This document shows positions 34,659-47,678 of a stretch of 64,000 nucleotides of DNA, piece by piece; the stretch's first letter is position 1; each line of letters begins with the position of its first letter. Source of the stretch: Rhizoctonia solani (taxonomy: Eukaryota; Basidiomycota; Agaricomycetes; Cantharellales; Ceratobasidiaceae); NCBI RefSeq assembly GCF_016906535.1, contig NC_057374.1, positions 1,612,001 to 1,676,000 on the forward strand, read 5' to 3'. Made by a program: the position numbers and the translations under genes. The notes beneath the pieces were generated by a model. The model had not been told where the DNA came from, did not search any database, and worked only from the letters and a program-made list of their open reading frames with translations.

Positions 34659-36269
34659 TCACTCCCTTCGTTCGTCAACCTCTCGGTCAACCATCACCCT
34701 CACAGTCGACTGGGCACGGGCAGCAGCAACATCCTCCTCGCTAGCCAAAGCACGAGACTTGTCCTCTGTGACTCCGTACTCGCCAATATCACCTCCCTTG
34801 GCATCGACGCCGCTAACGTTGCTCGCGTTATCATCCTGCCAGTCCCGCTCTGAGCGCGAGTGCATTCCATCGAGAGTGTAAGTCTGACGACCAGTCCCTA
34901 CGCCTCCGCCACTCTTAGTGTGCTGGTGTCCTCCGGAAACAGTGTGGTGACGCTCAGTTTGGATGTTGACGACCGGGTGAGTTGCTCGAGTTGAGATGAT
35001 ATGGGGACCCGAGTTAGAACCTGGGAGCGCACCGCTGTTGGATGGGTGAGAGCGAGATGCGCTAGAAGAGGTTGTGCCCGAGTAGGCTCCACCAGACTGA
35101 AGTGAGCCACGGACAGAGAGAATAATGCGCAGAGTCATAGTGACAGTGAGGACGGCGGTCATGGATGTAACAATGGTCTTGATTGTATCGGCATTATCGA
35201 GCGGCTGAACGATAAACCAGAAAAGCATGTTGATCATGTTGACAAGCCAGATGGCCTATAAAAACATTGTCAGGAAATGTCAAAAAGGGACAAATATAGA
35301 ATCGCTTACGCCATAGAGGTTGAGGCCGTCACGGAGCATGAGTTTCCATGGCCCAAGAGGTTTAGTCTGCAACGACTGGATCGAGCGGAGTAGCGCCAAG
35401 CCGAACTAAAAAGACATCCAGGGGTAAATGACATTGATCCAGAGTGATCGAAGATATATCATACCGCGGTAGACCAGAAAATAGTGGGCGCCAGCCAATA
35501 GATCCCGACCCAATTAGCTGTTGGTCCAGCGATGCAACCTTGGCCTTCCTTGAGTGGCATGGCTGACATAATCAAAGTTAGTCACCAAAGTGAGATGAGG
35601 TTTTCGGCCAAGAAGTGATGGCGCGTGAATCGTGTGGAATGTAGGGAAGAAAAACTTACGTCGATAGAAGGCACAGCATGCTGCCATCACACCAACTTGG
35701 AGGATTAGAAGCATTCCCAGTCCACCCAATACAGCCTTGGAATGGTCGAAGATCGCATGGAGACGAATGAGGGCAACAACTAGAAAAAAAGGGGAGTGAG
35801 ATGATAAATCATAGGCTATTACGGAGCTTGCGGACCTGAGCAGAGCGAGACGAGGCACATGGTGACAATGGGCTCGAAAAGATAGAAGTTCTGGCACCTT
35901 TCAAATGGCCATTTGGTATCGAAGAATGCAACCGCTGGAACGTGGTCGTCAGCACTAGCCGCGGCCGGGACATCCCGCATAGTACTGACCGACTATGGTA
36001 AACTCTATGGGCATTATATATCGCAGCAAATGGTACAAGATCTTTAGCGGGGGCCATTCCTGTTGAGCAGTAGGTGAGAATATGGCGGCAGAAATGACAA
36101 TATGCCAACTTGCCTTGGTCTTCATAAGTCGCCACGTGCGAGGACTGAGGACGAGTGTATCCCATGCTGCAACTGTCAAAGTGCAAACAAAGAAATACTT
36201 ATGGGCTGAAAGATGTGCAGGTAGCAGCAGCGATGGCGGCAAGAGCTTTGCAATATCAGCAGCAGACAT
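34659..36269 (-). CDS. DUF6533-like multi-pass membrane protein
   Basis: Fungal (mainly basidiomycete) integral membrane protein of unknown function. Start MSAADIAKLLPPSLLLPAHL at 36269. The N-terminal stretch HKYFFVCTLTVAAWDTLVL followed by SPRTWRLMKTK and EWPPLKILYHLLRYIMP matches the DUF6533 pattern. Later exons give several hydrophobic helices (NFYLFEPIVTMCLVSLC, VLGGLGMLLILQVGVMAACC, NWVGIYWLAPTIFWSTA, INMLFWFIV, IVTSMTAVLTVTMTLRIIL), about seven in all, then a polar Ser/Gly/His-rich cytoplasmic tail ending at 34659. The first intron (36060-36113) uses a GC donor (AAG then GCAAGT). No catalytic motif visible. A receptor-like or transporter-like role cannot be told from sequence. Confidence 0.75.
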
Positions 36270-39200
36270 CGTCCTTGGTGCTCAGTCCGTGGTCTGGGGG
36301 AGGGAATGGTCGAGGGAGGAATGGGAACCAGCGCCCGTGGTCGTGTTCTTCAAGACTCAGCTGAGATCGTCGCGGTTCCTATTGCCCCTCCAAGAATCAG
36401 TCGCAACACATTCCGCATTCTGCTGACAAATACGCCTTAGTCCAGATTCGGGATTTTGCGTGTCGATCCGTTTCACATTCCGCCCTGGTCAGTCGCCCTA
36501 GGCATCACACTTTTTCTATACGCCATATGCACCGTAGCCTATATCTATATTCGTTGTACATACAGGAATGATATCCCAGTGGATACCATACATTCATTAT
36601 GTATCCAGACTGTTACCTGGCTCTCTGTAACCATACATCTGTCCCACCACCGCCAGAAGTTTCCGCCGCCCGAGCCACAATTGATCGAGTCGTTCATTCC
36701 GGCACAATTCCCCGGCGGCTCCTCACGTGGGATTTCAAGGCTCTTTCCAGAGCAGGACAAGACCCGCCACCAGGTTTTCCTGCCCTTGCTGAATTCGTCA
36801 GTGACCCGCAGTGTGGCGCACAGAGAGCGCTATAGTTTTAAATTCTATCAAGCCACACGCGGTCAGCATGCAAAGTCAATTACAAGTGTCCCAATCCAGA
36901 ACACCGAGCTCGGACTTGAGCAAAAGCGACCTGTCTACCAAGAACCTAGATAAATTGCGCCCAACTTCGATTGACAAATGTCCCGAGCCCATTGGCGAAA
37001 ACTAAAAGAGGGTTCAGAACGCATAATGATAGAGGTCAAAATCCAAATCCTAATTATAATGATCCGAACGAAGCCTTCCGAGCTCAGACTCGAACCAATT
37101 ACCTAAATTACTCAAATAAATTGTGCACACCGATTATGTTCGATAAACAGCCCGGCATTCTAACAAAAAGTCAAAAGAATAACTAGAAAGCCTAATATAC
37201 CCGCGCGAGAAACAGGTATTAGTAATGAAATTGTAGGGCGCTCGGTCACTGCTAGGACCACCCGATCCCCAACTCCACATCTGAAAATCCAGACAGGGCT
37301 CCACGCGATCGTACAAAACTGAACTCGGGTCAATGTTGATTATGGGTATCTTGCGAGCATTTCCCGAGGTGCCTGTCAAATAGCATTGTACCGTGGTTTT
37401 AGTGGACGTCATCGCGGCATTGACCATGGCATCCCCCCGTGAGTTGCAATGAGTCAGGAATCAAACTTAATTAAGTGGAGAGAATAGTCCCCTGAGAGCT
37501 AGTCCGTGATTCTGGAGTTGTCTGGCAACGTCGAAGGGATACTTTGCTCTGGCGCAGTAAACCAATGCAAAAATAACACAAGACTTGATGCTGATGATAA
37601 ACAAAGCGCACGAGCAAAGGATTTTATACTCAAGTACGGTTCTGTTTCGTGCGCGCTGTTCGGATTGAATATCCGGCTCCTTCCTCGGTGTACGGCGCAC
37701 CTAATACTTACGCCGATATGCTAGTTCGTCACATCCACTCATATCTTGTCCTCTTTGACTTGTCCGTTTGGGAGTGCTACTAAGCGGCTAGGCTCTCTTG
37801 TTCCTTATTGTCATCACTGCGGTACACAGGTACGTACCACCTCGTATTTATTCCGGACTTAACCGTGTGACCTTAGACTGGGGCGGCGCGTGGAGCCAGT
37901 TGTGTCTTTTCATAACAGTCGCGATAACTGTATGCGGAGATTGAGCTTTTTCCTCTTTGAATATGGGGTTCTCCCAGGCCTCTCAACGCGCGAGCACTAG
38001 TGGTGAGATCATACTAGTTAGAATCACGATAATTAACAATTTTGAACAGTACCAGTACTATAGGTAATCCCGCAATATCTATCCGAACACAAACCTTAGC
38101 TTCAGTTTGGTCGCGTATTGTTTCGCTCAAAAACGATACTCGCAAAACAATATTCTGGAGTATGGTTATCGTTTTTGCTCAAGTGCACAGGTCTTCAACA
38201 AAGCAAGTTCTATGAAATTAACAACTCCGAGAACAAAAAGCCTAAAGCGATCGAACCCAGGATGCACTGAATGTGTACGTGAGGCTCACTGTGGGATCAG
38301 AACTCACTAAAAGTCTGTTTTAACCAAAATGGTTACACGTATTGACCCTATCCTCCAGTAGGTGCAAGGTGAGTCCCAAAAGTATGAGAAATATGCATCT
38401 CGGTCGGGGGCAAGGGTGGACCGGAGATGTGGATTCACGGAAATAGTGACCGGACTTTGCCCAGCACTTTATTTGTAAGTGGCAGCCTTTTGCGCCTAGA
38501 AGGTCCACACTTTTGGAGTTCTATTTTACTGTGGTCGTTCAGCTGATCAAGCTTTGCAACCCTACGTAAAGGTGGCGAGTTCTTCAAGCTGTGACATTTT
38601 ATTGAGTTACTGAGGAAATCACAGCCCGAATACTTCTGGTTACGTTCTAGTTCAGTTGAGTATATAGGGGGATGTAGAGTCTCGGAACACACGTATATGT
38701 AGGGTAGTATCCGTCTCAACTCAGATCATCGATACATTCTAAGTTTATTAGTCGTGAGATATGTGCTTTGGGTCACTTCTAGAACAAGGAATGACATAAC
38801 GCGGCAAAAGAACAAAGCCAAGGTTATCAAAACCATTTAGATGAGTGACGCCCCACGGAATGACTCCTGAGTTGTTATGTAGAAGAATGTACTTCGATTT
38901 GCTTAATTAGGAAAGAAGAAGGACTTAAACTGGTAAAATCAGAAGGGATTTTAGGTATTAGCCACAACTACAGGGTCTTCACACATCAGACGTGCAGATC
39001 AGGACCCAATCGATAACCAATACGCACGAGTATTCACCTGGCGTCGGTCTAGATCTAGATATTGTATCCAGTGGAAGCTCGTTAGTAATTTGGTATCGTA
39101 CGTATCTAATTAACTGCCCCTGAAGTTGGTATTGACTGTCGGAGAGTCCGATGCTATGCGACTCTGTTTCCAGCTTGCGACTTACCATACATCGTTTTAT

Positions 39201-39386
39201 GCCGCATATCCTAATTGGATGAGTCCGAGATCTGCGAAAACGAAACCTGTTGTCTGATACTATCTTATGGCACTCTGATCTCCTCTCGCTACACTTAAGT
39301 ACTGTCGACATTATTCCTAGCACGATATTCATCATCCCCTCTTTACTATCATTAATATCCATTTTACTCCAATTGGCCCGCATATA
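36270..39386. other. long region without a supported gene
   Basis: About 3.1 kb. Open frames are short; the longest (36456-36953, 165 codons) begins with a non-ATG codon and has no domain or neighbouring exon. No tRNA, repeat array or transposase was recognised. It separates the DUF6533 gene from the small uncertain gene at 39387. Confidence 0.45.
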
Positions 39387-39700
39387 ATGGTAGATAACCA
39401 AAGCCAAAACCTGGGTGGGGGTTCTGCTGCTCAGAATAGGTATGTTCACTGACTCCTGTTTTTCTCGTGAATATAACCCTGGTTCCCAGCAGAGTACCCG
39501 GCCTAGGCTCGGGTAACCAACCTGAGGCCGCCCCCACAAGCACAGTCGCCAACCAAGTAGGACCGACCGATGCATCCTTGGACTCTAGGTTCGCCCATAA
39601 CATCGTTGCTACCACCGATCAAGTACCTGTTAATCCACAACAAACCCAACAACCGGAATCCATTATTAAGTCTCTGATAGGATTCTCTCAAATTCGTTGA
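39387..39700 (+). CDS. possible small Gln/Pro-rich protein
   Basis: ATG at 39387 opens MVDNQSQNLGGGSAAQNR; a GT-AG intron (about 39438-39491) joins in frame to VPGLGSGNQPEAAPTSTVAN and continues through QQTQQPESIIKSL to TGA at 39698-39700, about 86 aa. The only support is the in-frame splice with good borders and biased composition; no domain or signal peptide. It could be a fragment of a larger gene or chance. Confidence 0.3.
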
Positions 39701-40347
39701 ATTCTTCCAAGGGTTAATCAAACGGTACGCTTGAGTCGCTTAACTCTCGACACCCATGTATCCCAACTAATCAGCTAACAAGCAGAGCGATATCACCTGA
39801 TGCCCGCCCATGGTACTCCTTTTCTCTTTTCTTCTGAATATCAATCACCACTGAATTTACCATCGAACCACCAATAACTGCCACGTTGTATATGTAGAGT
39901 TGTAACCCCGCCTGTACAATATCAATACAGTACTAGTCTTGACTCATCGGAGAGTATTCCCATGCAGGGGTTAGGCCAGCATTTGGTGAGGACATATGTG
40001 ATGTGCCACGACTCGCTCGTCGTTGGTTGTTGCGTTTCAGTATCGTTACACCTCAAGTCACCGACAAATAATCCCTACGTCTCACAGTTTGGGACAGCGA
40101 GTCTAATGTTCAGTAGGCCGGGGCAGGTTGTTTCTTTATTCATTATGTTTTCGACATTATTTCGGTACCTTGCTTGCTTACATGCATACGCCATCAAAGG
40201 TGGGGGTGCCGAGGGCCGATCAATCCCAGGTGCATCCCGTACTTAGGTAAGATAAGTGCCTCCGATGGTTATCTGTTCAGCAAGATTTGATTTGAATACC
40301 CCCAAGATCGTACAAAGCGCAAAAACCCCGATGTATAACCCAATAAG
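39701..40347. other. intergenic gap
   Basis: About 650 bp between the uncertain small gene and the 3' end of the carnitine acyltransferase. No gene seen. Confidence 0.5.
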
Positions 40348-42724
40348 TTAGGCCTTTTGGTGGCCGTCCCTGGCAGCAATCGCCTTGGCAGCCCGATCCA
40401 TCATCTGTTTCGTCTCGGTGGCAGCTTCAGCCAAGTAATGCTTCAAAACTGCAGTATCGCGTTTCAAAGACGTGGCGGTCCAACGAATATAGTTATCCGA
40501 GATCGAGTACTATTGCTCTTCATTAGTATACCCCATCAAAATACCCAATATAGGCGCTTACAGAAAGACCATAGCCGTCAGGGACAACCTCTCCATAGCC
40601 CCATCCATCAAAGTAATCCGACGACAACTGAGAAGTGCTCAGTTCCCAATGGTTCGACTTGCTATAGCTCGGGTCGTTATAGATTTCCGGAACAGGCTCG
40701 CCCTCCCTGATGAGTTTCTTGAGACCGAAGAGATGCCTGTCTACGCCCTGGCCGTCTGCTGCCCATGCTGCATAGGTGAGATGTTGTTTGAGAGCAGCGC
40801 GGAAAAGGTCGTGCCGGGTAATATCCTAAGCATATACAATTCAATTCAGTTCCCCCCAGGTAGAACAACGCAACAACGGAACGTACGTCAACGTTGGGGT
40901 CCAACATGGCCCTGGCCCATTCTCCGCTCTGCACACTCGCACTCCTAATGACCTCAGTCCTGCCGCGCTTGAACTTGCGCGTCTGGCAACTCTCGTAGCA
41001 TACACCCGGACGGTTGAACATCTTGTGGAATGCGAGCTGTTTGACCATTTGCGCCCATGCGTCGGGCGAGGCTTTGAAAGTCTTGATCGCGGCCTTGCCG
41101 TATCCCTCGTATTGGAGGACGTGCAAGTCGTGTTGTCCGACGAGGGTGTTGAAGTTTTTGGTCGCTGTTTGGATGTGGGATTTGGACTTTATAAGAGTTA
41201 TTATTGGCGTGGGCGAGCAAGGAAGGAAATTGAGAGCTCACGGTAGAGTCTAGTTCGAATGTGATCTCCTTGGGTGCAGGGAGGTTCGAGGATATGGTAG
41301 CGGATCCGTGGTCAACCTTGCCCTTGGCGAGCGACGCAAGGACAAACTCGTTCATGCGCAGAGTGGGGGTTCCGTCCATGCAACTATGTTCTCCCAAGAA
41401 CCCAGACTTGCCATTCTCGTAAACGATAACTTTAGGAGCGAAAGGAGTCAGATTTTTTATCGAATAGACCCCAAGACATTGCGCTTACACTGGTGCTTGT
41501 CGTACCACCTGTTCTTGCCATCTCCGACCCAGCATCCCCAGCTGGTATCATCGCGTGTGATAGGTGAAGTGTCATCGAGCGCGACGATAATTATAGCCGA
41601 GTCGATACGCTTGAGAGATTCGGCGTTTTGGGGGTTCTTGACCAAATGTTCACGCGCCTGTCATAACCCGCAAAGTCAGTTTCCGAGCGTCATTTGCCGT
41701 TTCATGAGAACAACTCACGTCGGCCCAGTTATCTCTGTTCTCGCTCGTCAGTGCTCCCACGGGGTATGCAGCAGGCTCGGGCCCGGCCGCGTCGATGATG
41801 CGTTGGACTTGGGCGGTGAGATCGGCGGTGCTGAGTCCTGTCACGTCGACTTCATAGAAACGGTTCTTGCGAACGAATACGACATGGTTGTTGGTCGCAG
41901 GATCAAATTTATCGGCCGTGTCGGATGGTTTGACTGGGTACCTCGCCGCATTGAACCTATGTACAACTCACATTAATTCCAAAAATGCAGATGTGGGCAG
42001 ACAACAGACTCACAACCACTTGTAAGAGGACATGCATATAGGAGTCTTGGCTTTCTCAGGCTCAAGCTGACCACTACGAACAAGCACGGAAAACAGTTAT
42101 TTAATTAACGTCTATAAATCTACAACAATACGCGCGGCTGAGAAATAACTGACCTCTCCGTCAACTCCCTAAACGGCAACATGGCCTTGATGAGTCTCGC
42201 AGCTCTCTCGGCCTGTGACCGCTTGCCCTGCTCAACATGGACATAATAGTAGCTCACAAACACCACTACGGGATCACGGTAACCCATATAGGCCGCGTCA
42301 TTCCACCAGTCAGCCAGCCAATTTTCGATTCCAGGCTTTGCTGCTCGTTCTTGCAAGCGCCTCTGGAGCTCTTTTGCCTGGTCGGATTTTACAAAGTCTG
42401 CCACGGCTGTTTCGGTCTTGGCGTATTCCGCGGGCGAGACGAGTGCTTTCACGCTGTCGAGGTACTTTCGGGCGGTGCTTGCCAGGTCGGGAACGGGGAG
42501 CTCGGGCAAGTGGGTTTGGTATCGCAGCATTGGGGGCTGCGTGCTGTCCACTTGCGGCTCGTGAGACTTGCGTGCTGCAGTCGTGCGCAAATTGCGTGTT
42601 GGGGCCATTGTCGAACGAGTAATCTGTACAAGTAAATAAATAAATGAATACAAGTGTGGGTAATTGGCCGTTGGAGTCGCACCTGTTGGCGAAGAGGCAG
42701 ACGAGAGAGGATCGAGCGTTGCAT
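40348..42724 (-). CDS. carnitine O-acetyltransferase, mitochondrial
   Basis: Choline/carnitine acyltransferase family: moves acetyl groups between CoA and carnitine so they can cross organelle membranes. Start chosen at 42724: MQRSILSRLPLRQQ, a GT-AG intron, then ITRSTMAPTRNLRTTAARK, together an Arg-rich mitochondrial presequence. Then the family start LPELPVPDLASTARKYLDSV, WWNDAAYMGYRDPVVV, WGCWVGDGKNRWYDKHQC, and the active-site block SGFLGEHSCMDGTPTLRMNE with the catalytic His (about 41390-41420). Towards the C terminus QLAFHKMFNRPGVCYESCQT and SDYFDGWGYGEVVPDGYG. It ends GHQKA at TAA 40348-40350, so no peroxisomal SKL-type tail. An internal ATG at 42608 (MAPTRNL) could give a shorter, non-mitochondrial form. 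About 640 aa, normal. Confidence 0.9.
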
Positions 42725-43696
42725 GAGGGGCGACACCTTTAATCTGCAAGGAAACGCCTGTCAGTCAAATCTATAAGCCCGCTACTTCCGGCAAGTCGGC
42801 GCGGTAAAGGCCGGATGCTTACGATCACGTGTCAATGAGCTTTTCGTGGGGAAATGTGGGAGAGTGGGGGAGGAGTTTCGGAGAACAAGCGGAGAGCCCG
42901 TGGGCAACGAACGGGGAGGCTCGGATTAGCGAGAGAATGGATTAGGGATGATCCTAGGGATAGTGTTCGATGGCTGATTTGGTTGGTGTATATATGTATG
43001 CTCAGACAGCCTGTGGGATTCCGGGATCTCCCTAACGCTCGAGGTCACGACAGCTAGCGATCGGGAAGTATCGTTACGCTGCCAAATACTGTTATGCCAA
43101 AGAATTGATCTGGGGTGGTGAGTTGACTTCGCCCTGCTCCTTTATTGGGAATCCCTTGGCTTGATGACTTGAGAATACGGAGACCTTCGGAACTGGTCTA
43201 TTGATTGGGATGTAGCTTGGGTGCGCTGTTTCTGCTCGGGCGAGAGACGTTGTAAGAAATGTGGCAATTTATATGCATGAGCGACATGAAATCAAGTGCT
43301 CAGACTCCGGTTCTGTCATAGCCGGACGCACTTGTCACGCTCGTTGAGCAAGCTTTGATCAGTCTCCTCGGCCCGGCGGCCCACACCAAGTCATCCTCTG
43401 AGCCCGAAATGCCATCCTACGAGCCTCAGACAACGCGTACATCCCCTTCCGACTCTATAACAGACACACGCGACACTCTCATGCCTCGCTATGCTCACGC
43501 AGTCGGCCATGTCAAGTACCCGACCCCGCCAAATCCAGCTTAACTGTATAATTGCCGTATTTCCAAATTACCTCTTCCGTAAACGTGGCGCTCATACGCG
43601 GTTGACGTCACATCTTCTGGATTTTCTTTTCCTAGCCACCGCAACTCGTACCTCATTTTTTTCCCTTTTATATTTTTTTAGATTAAATTATCATAG
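42725..43696. other. divergent intergenic region
   Basis: About 970 bp between the acyltransferase (-) and the DDHD gene (+), serving both promoters. The open frames at 42854 and 43355 have no domain; the latter begins with a non-ATG codon. A CT- and T-rich tract lies just upstream of 43697. Confidence 0.55.
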
Positions 43697-46600
43697 ATGG
43701 AGGTAGACGAACAGCAGGCACCCGAGATTTACGTACAATGGTACCACGCCGGCCCAGCCGAACTTCTCTCGTCTGCACCAGTTACGCTCGATCCGACTGC
43801 TTGGCAAAAGCTAAGCCGAGAAGAGTCCAACGCGTGCGAGGGGGTGTGGAAATCGCTATCCTCCGAAGAACAGGCGACAGCCCATCAGTTTATCGAAGAT
43901 GAATTACAGGTGCCATCTCTTGACGAGGACGATAATGATTTTCTCGGTGTGCCTGTTGGGACTGACAAGTTGTTCGAGATCAACGTTCGCACAATGCGGG
44001 CAAGTCGCTGTTTCTTTTATTCCTTGCCCACGGGAGTTTTTGCTGACGTCAAATATAGCTATATCCTGTATTTTGGAGGGCTCCAGGACCTCCAATCAAA
44101 GTCCGACGTTGCGTATGGATGTACGACGAGGTATGTCCGTGATTTCCATATATAGAAACTTCGCTAACCCTCCATTCAGAATAGAGCCGTCGAACCAGCG
44201 CTCTCACGCGAACTGGAAGAAGCATACCAGTACGTTCCTCATTCATCCTATCTTCCTTCACAATGGGGTCTAACCCATATTCTCTACCTTGGCAGCCAAA
44301 TAAAACCATATCTCCCATCTTATCCAGACGAAGTCCAAGCGGCGCTATCAGCAGGGACTCTCGAAGCTCAAGACAAGCTCAAGACCGTCCTCCAAAAGTC
44401 GAACCATAGCGCCGTATTCCAAGATGCCCGATCCGCCCGCATTTTCCAAGGCACGACTCCTCCCAGTGTGGGTCTTTTCAGCTGGGGAATGGGCAGAGGG
44501 CGCGGCGGGCTGTTCCCCGGCGCGACAGTCGTATGGAGGGGCATCGAGGCAGCGGAAGAAGTCACGGCCGCGGTCGCCGCTACGGGGGCAGGAGGAAAAG
44601 ACAAGGACAAACCGAGCCGTCCCGCGCTCGAAGGTCGGCGGTTGAGCGTGTCGAGTTTGGAAGAGGGCGCGAACAAGAGGCAAAAGTTGGAGGTTGCACC
44701 GGACGCGAGTCGGATCAGACGTCCTGGTGTTCACCCACGTCAGTCTGAGGATGGGATTACCAGGTCGGAGAGTCCGGCGAGTACCAAGAGTGAGGGGGAT
44801 CGGCCGAAAAAGGTTCTGGAAGTGGAGCCCGTGCCGCAGGATGAGGACACGGTTGTGACGGATCTATTCTTGATCATACACGGGATCGGTCAAGGGGTGA
44901 GTACAATAATCGTAAATTCTTCGCTGCGCGTACTGATGAGGTCTTAGTATACGGCCCAGTACGAAGCTTGGGATTTCACGTATGCCACAAATCTGTTCCG
45001 CGATATAGCCGCAAGTACTCCTGAGATATTTCAACTCTAAGTATGCTTATTTTGGTCTAGAGGAAACAATCACAATCTCCCGCTCTATCGTCGATCATGC
45101 GTAATCGAAGAGCTCAGTTTTTGCCCATCCCATGGAGGGCGAGTATGAAACTCGAGTTGGATGAAGAACGGAGAAGAGAGCAAGAAGGGCTGGACAACCA
45201 TTTCACTCTTGCTGGTAGGATCCTTCCTTTGATCGTATAATCTCGGTGCTGACTGAAGACAGACATCACACCCAAGAAATCTATACCGTAAATTTGGATA
45301 TCCACTTTTTGGCGTAGGAACTAACACATTGATTTAGATACGTTCGAGAATTAACCAATAATGTTCTGTAAGTCTCCAAGCAACTCCTTTTTTGGTTCGT
45401 CATTGATGGGTTTGCCTTCAGTATCGATATCCCTTATTTTATGAGGTATGAGAGCTTCGCTCTACCAATACGGGCTTAGGCTGACGAAATAATAATAAAA
45501 GTCAACACCGAGATAGAATGATAGAATCGGTACGTTCATCAATTTCTACACTGCATGTCTTTACTGATCTCTCACTTCAGGTTTGCTTGACAGCGTGAGC
45601 CCCTGGTGCACGTTTTTCTTTCTTTTGCTCATCAATAATACTCTAGAAACCGCGCATATAGACTCTGGTGCGCGCGAAATCCAGATTTTGAAAGTCATGG
45701 GCGAGTCGTACGTCGATTATCATCATTCTAAAATAAAGCTCTACTGAGCACACATGTAGCATCTCTTGGCCCACTCTCTTGGATCAGCACTGTCCGCCCA
45801 TATTCTCTCGGCTCAACCAACAATCCAACGCCCGCTTCCTGATTTTACACAGGAAGAGCTAAACAGCATGAACAGTCAGTTTTTATTTAATACTAGGTTT
45901 GTTTTGCATACCGTTTTCACTCGGGCGATGGCTAACTAGGGTGTATGCGTAGTCACATGTTTATGATTGGAAGCCCGTTGGGAATATTTATGCATATTAA
46001 TCAGGCGCAGTTGATTGCGCGTAAGGTAAGAGTCTACGTTTAGGGCGCAATGAGTTGTTTATCATTTGTCCCAGGGCCGGGAGAGGACTATGGATGCTAG
46101 GGAGGATGAAGCGGTAAGAACATCCTTTCTGCCATCGTTTCAGTTGAGTTGATTTATGATCGTGCAGCTGGATCGTACTGGACGATTCGGTTGCTTGGCG
46201 GTCGATGCATTATATAACATTTTCAACCCTTCAGACCCAATCGCGTGAGTTTGGGCCATAGGCTTCGCGGCTTACCCACGAACTAACGCCACGCTATCAC
46301 ATAGGTATCTCCTCAACCCCTGTGTCGATTCCGAGTAAAGTACTTCACTCACAATTTGTATTTGTATGCTAATTGCCCCGATAGATTCGCAAAGACAATG
46401 AAGCAAAGTACGATACCTTCGGTCGGGACGACGACTCTCGCCACGCTAGGTTCACGAATCACCAAAATGTTTGATGGTTTTGCCCTGCCGTTGAGTGGCT
46501 CGCGCGCTGCAAGTCCTGCACCCAAATCTCGAGCCAAGCAAGAAGAAAGCATGGAGGCCATGGACTTAGGTGGCGAAGACAGGCTTGTTGGACAGGCTAG

Positions 46601-46989
46601 GGGCGAGAGTCGGGCTGAGAGGAGGTAAGTATGTTGTGCTTGTCAAACATACGAACCTAACACAGACGCGTTGTAGATTTCGGGCGTTGAATCCCCACGG
46701 GACAATCGATTTCGCTTTGCCTAGCGAGGGGACAATAAGCGATTACGTTGGTAAGTCCCACCTCGTATTTGAGACAAGTGTTGCCTTTGCTAATCGTTTG
46801 GCCGGAATCAGATATGATCACTGTAAGTCCCAAGGCCTTGATTGATCATTTCAGATATCAAACTTTATTTTTCAGGCTCACGGAGATTATTGGGCCGACT
46901 CGAGTCTGGCAACGTTCGTACTGACGGAGATTTTCGCTAGAAAAGAGGATTTGTTGAGAACCGGTATGAGCCTGGGTGTCAAGGGTTGA
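43697..46989 (+). CDS. DDHD-domain phospholipase (PA-PLA1 type)
   Basis: Intracellular phospholipase A1 family acting on phosphatidic acid and related lipids at membranes. Start MEVDEQQAPEIYVQWYHAGP at 43697. An N-terminal WWE-like part (to about 44340) is followed by a charged variable region, then the lipase core opening with LFLIIHGIGQG (about 44870). After several very short exons comes the nucleophile motif VHLLAHSLGSALSAHIL (Ser in AHSLG, about 45775). The DDHD domain follows: CLFCIGSPLGIFM, DALYNIFNPSDPIAYLLNP, and after a long insert (46.4-46.65 kb) DFALPSEGTISDY and DMITAHGDYWADSS. Stop TGA 46987-46989. About a dozen introns of 45-60 nt; I estimate ~800 aa. No frame break noticed. 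Confidence 0.85.
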
Positions 46990-47678
46990 CGCTTGGCTGT
47001 TGTATTTGTGGTATAGTTTTCTTTGGGATTCGAGAGGATTCACAGTGTAATTTAACGGCACAAGATTATGTATTGAGCCCATAGTATGGTATCTCCATTC
47101 TAGAGTGCCGGCCGCTGGGGACGCGGCACGCGGTGGAGTGTTTACATGCGTAGATTAGAACATGTTATTCGGTATCATAGCAGATTTTGAGCTCGATAGA
47201 CGAATCTTTGAGCACTTGCGTCCCCCAAGCTTCCACACTTATCGATACGGCCCCCGACAAGTGTTGAGAATTTACCATCCTCTTGAGGTAGGCCTATCTA
47301 CCAGGTTTTGGTCACGTATATATGATCACTGCCACCCGTACATTGAGGCGCTCTCTATAATGGATAATCCCTTGGTTGCTATGTGCTTTGAGTTATATAG
47401 GGACCCGAAAGGTGTATTTAGCAATCTACACTTGTTGAATTTTTCATAACCAACTACGCCATCTGCGCGCAATGTACAATCATTCGTTGTATTGTTCTTT
47501 GTATTTCGTTTTTGTCTTCATCTACCAGTTTAATTCCTTTGTTCATAGCCTTTTTTTCGTTTTGCTCCTGGAGCTGAACTTAAAATGCAAGTAAAAAGTA
47601 CATATCGATTTCAATGCGGATATACCAAGCGTATGGTCAATACAGGGCCAAATTGGACTGTGAACAATAGAATACGAA
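46990..47678. other. convergent intergenic gap
   Basis: About 690 bp between two gene 3' ends. A 95-codon ATG frame at 47162-47449 (MLFGIIADFELDRRIFEHLR) has a plausible amino-acid mix but no recognisable domain and no splice partner; it may be a relic. Nothing else seen. Confidence 0.4.

Noticed and set aside
36456..36953. 165-codon open frame on the plus strand
   Set aside because: It starts with a non-ATG codon, has no domain, signal or splice partners, and its composition is unlike the real exons nearby.
38230..38270. Possible tRNA T-arm (GGGTTCGATCG on the minus strand)
   Set aside because: No acceptor stem or D-arm at the expected distance.
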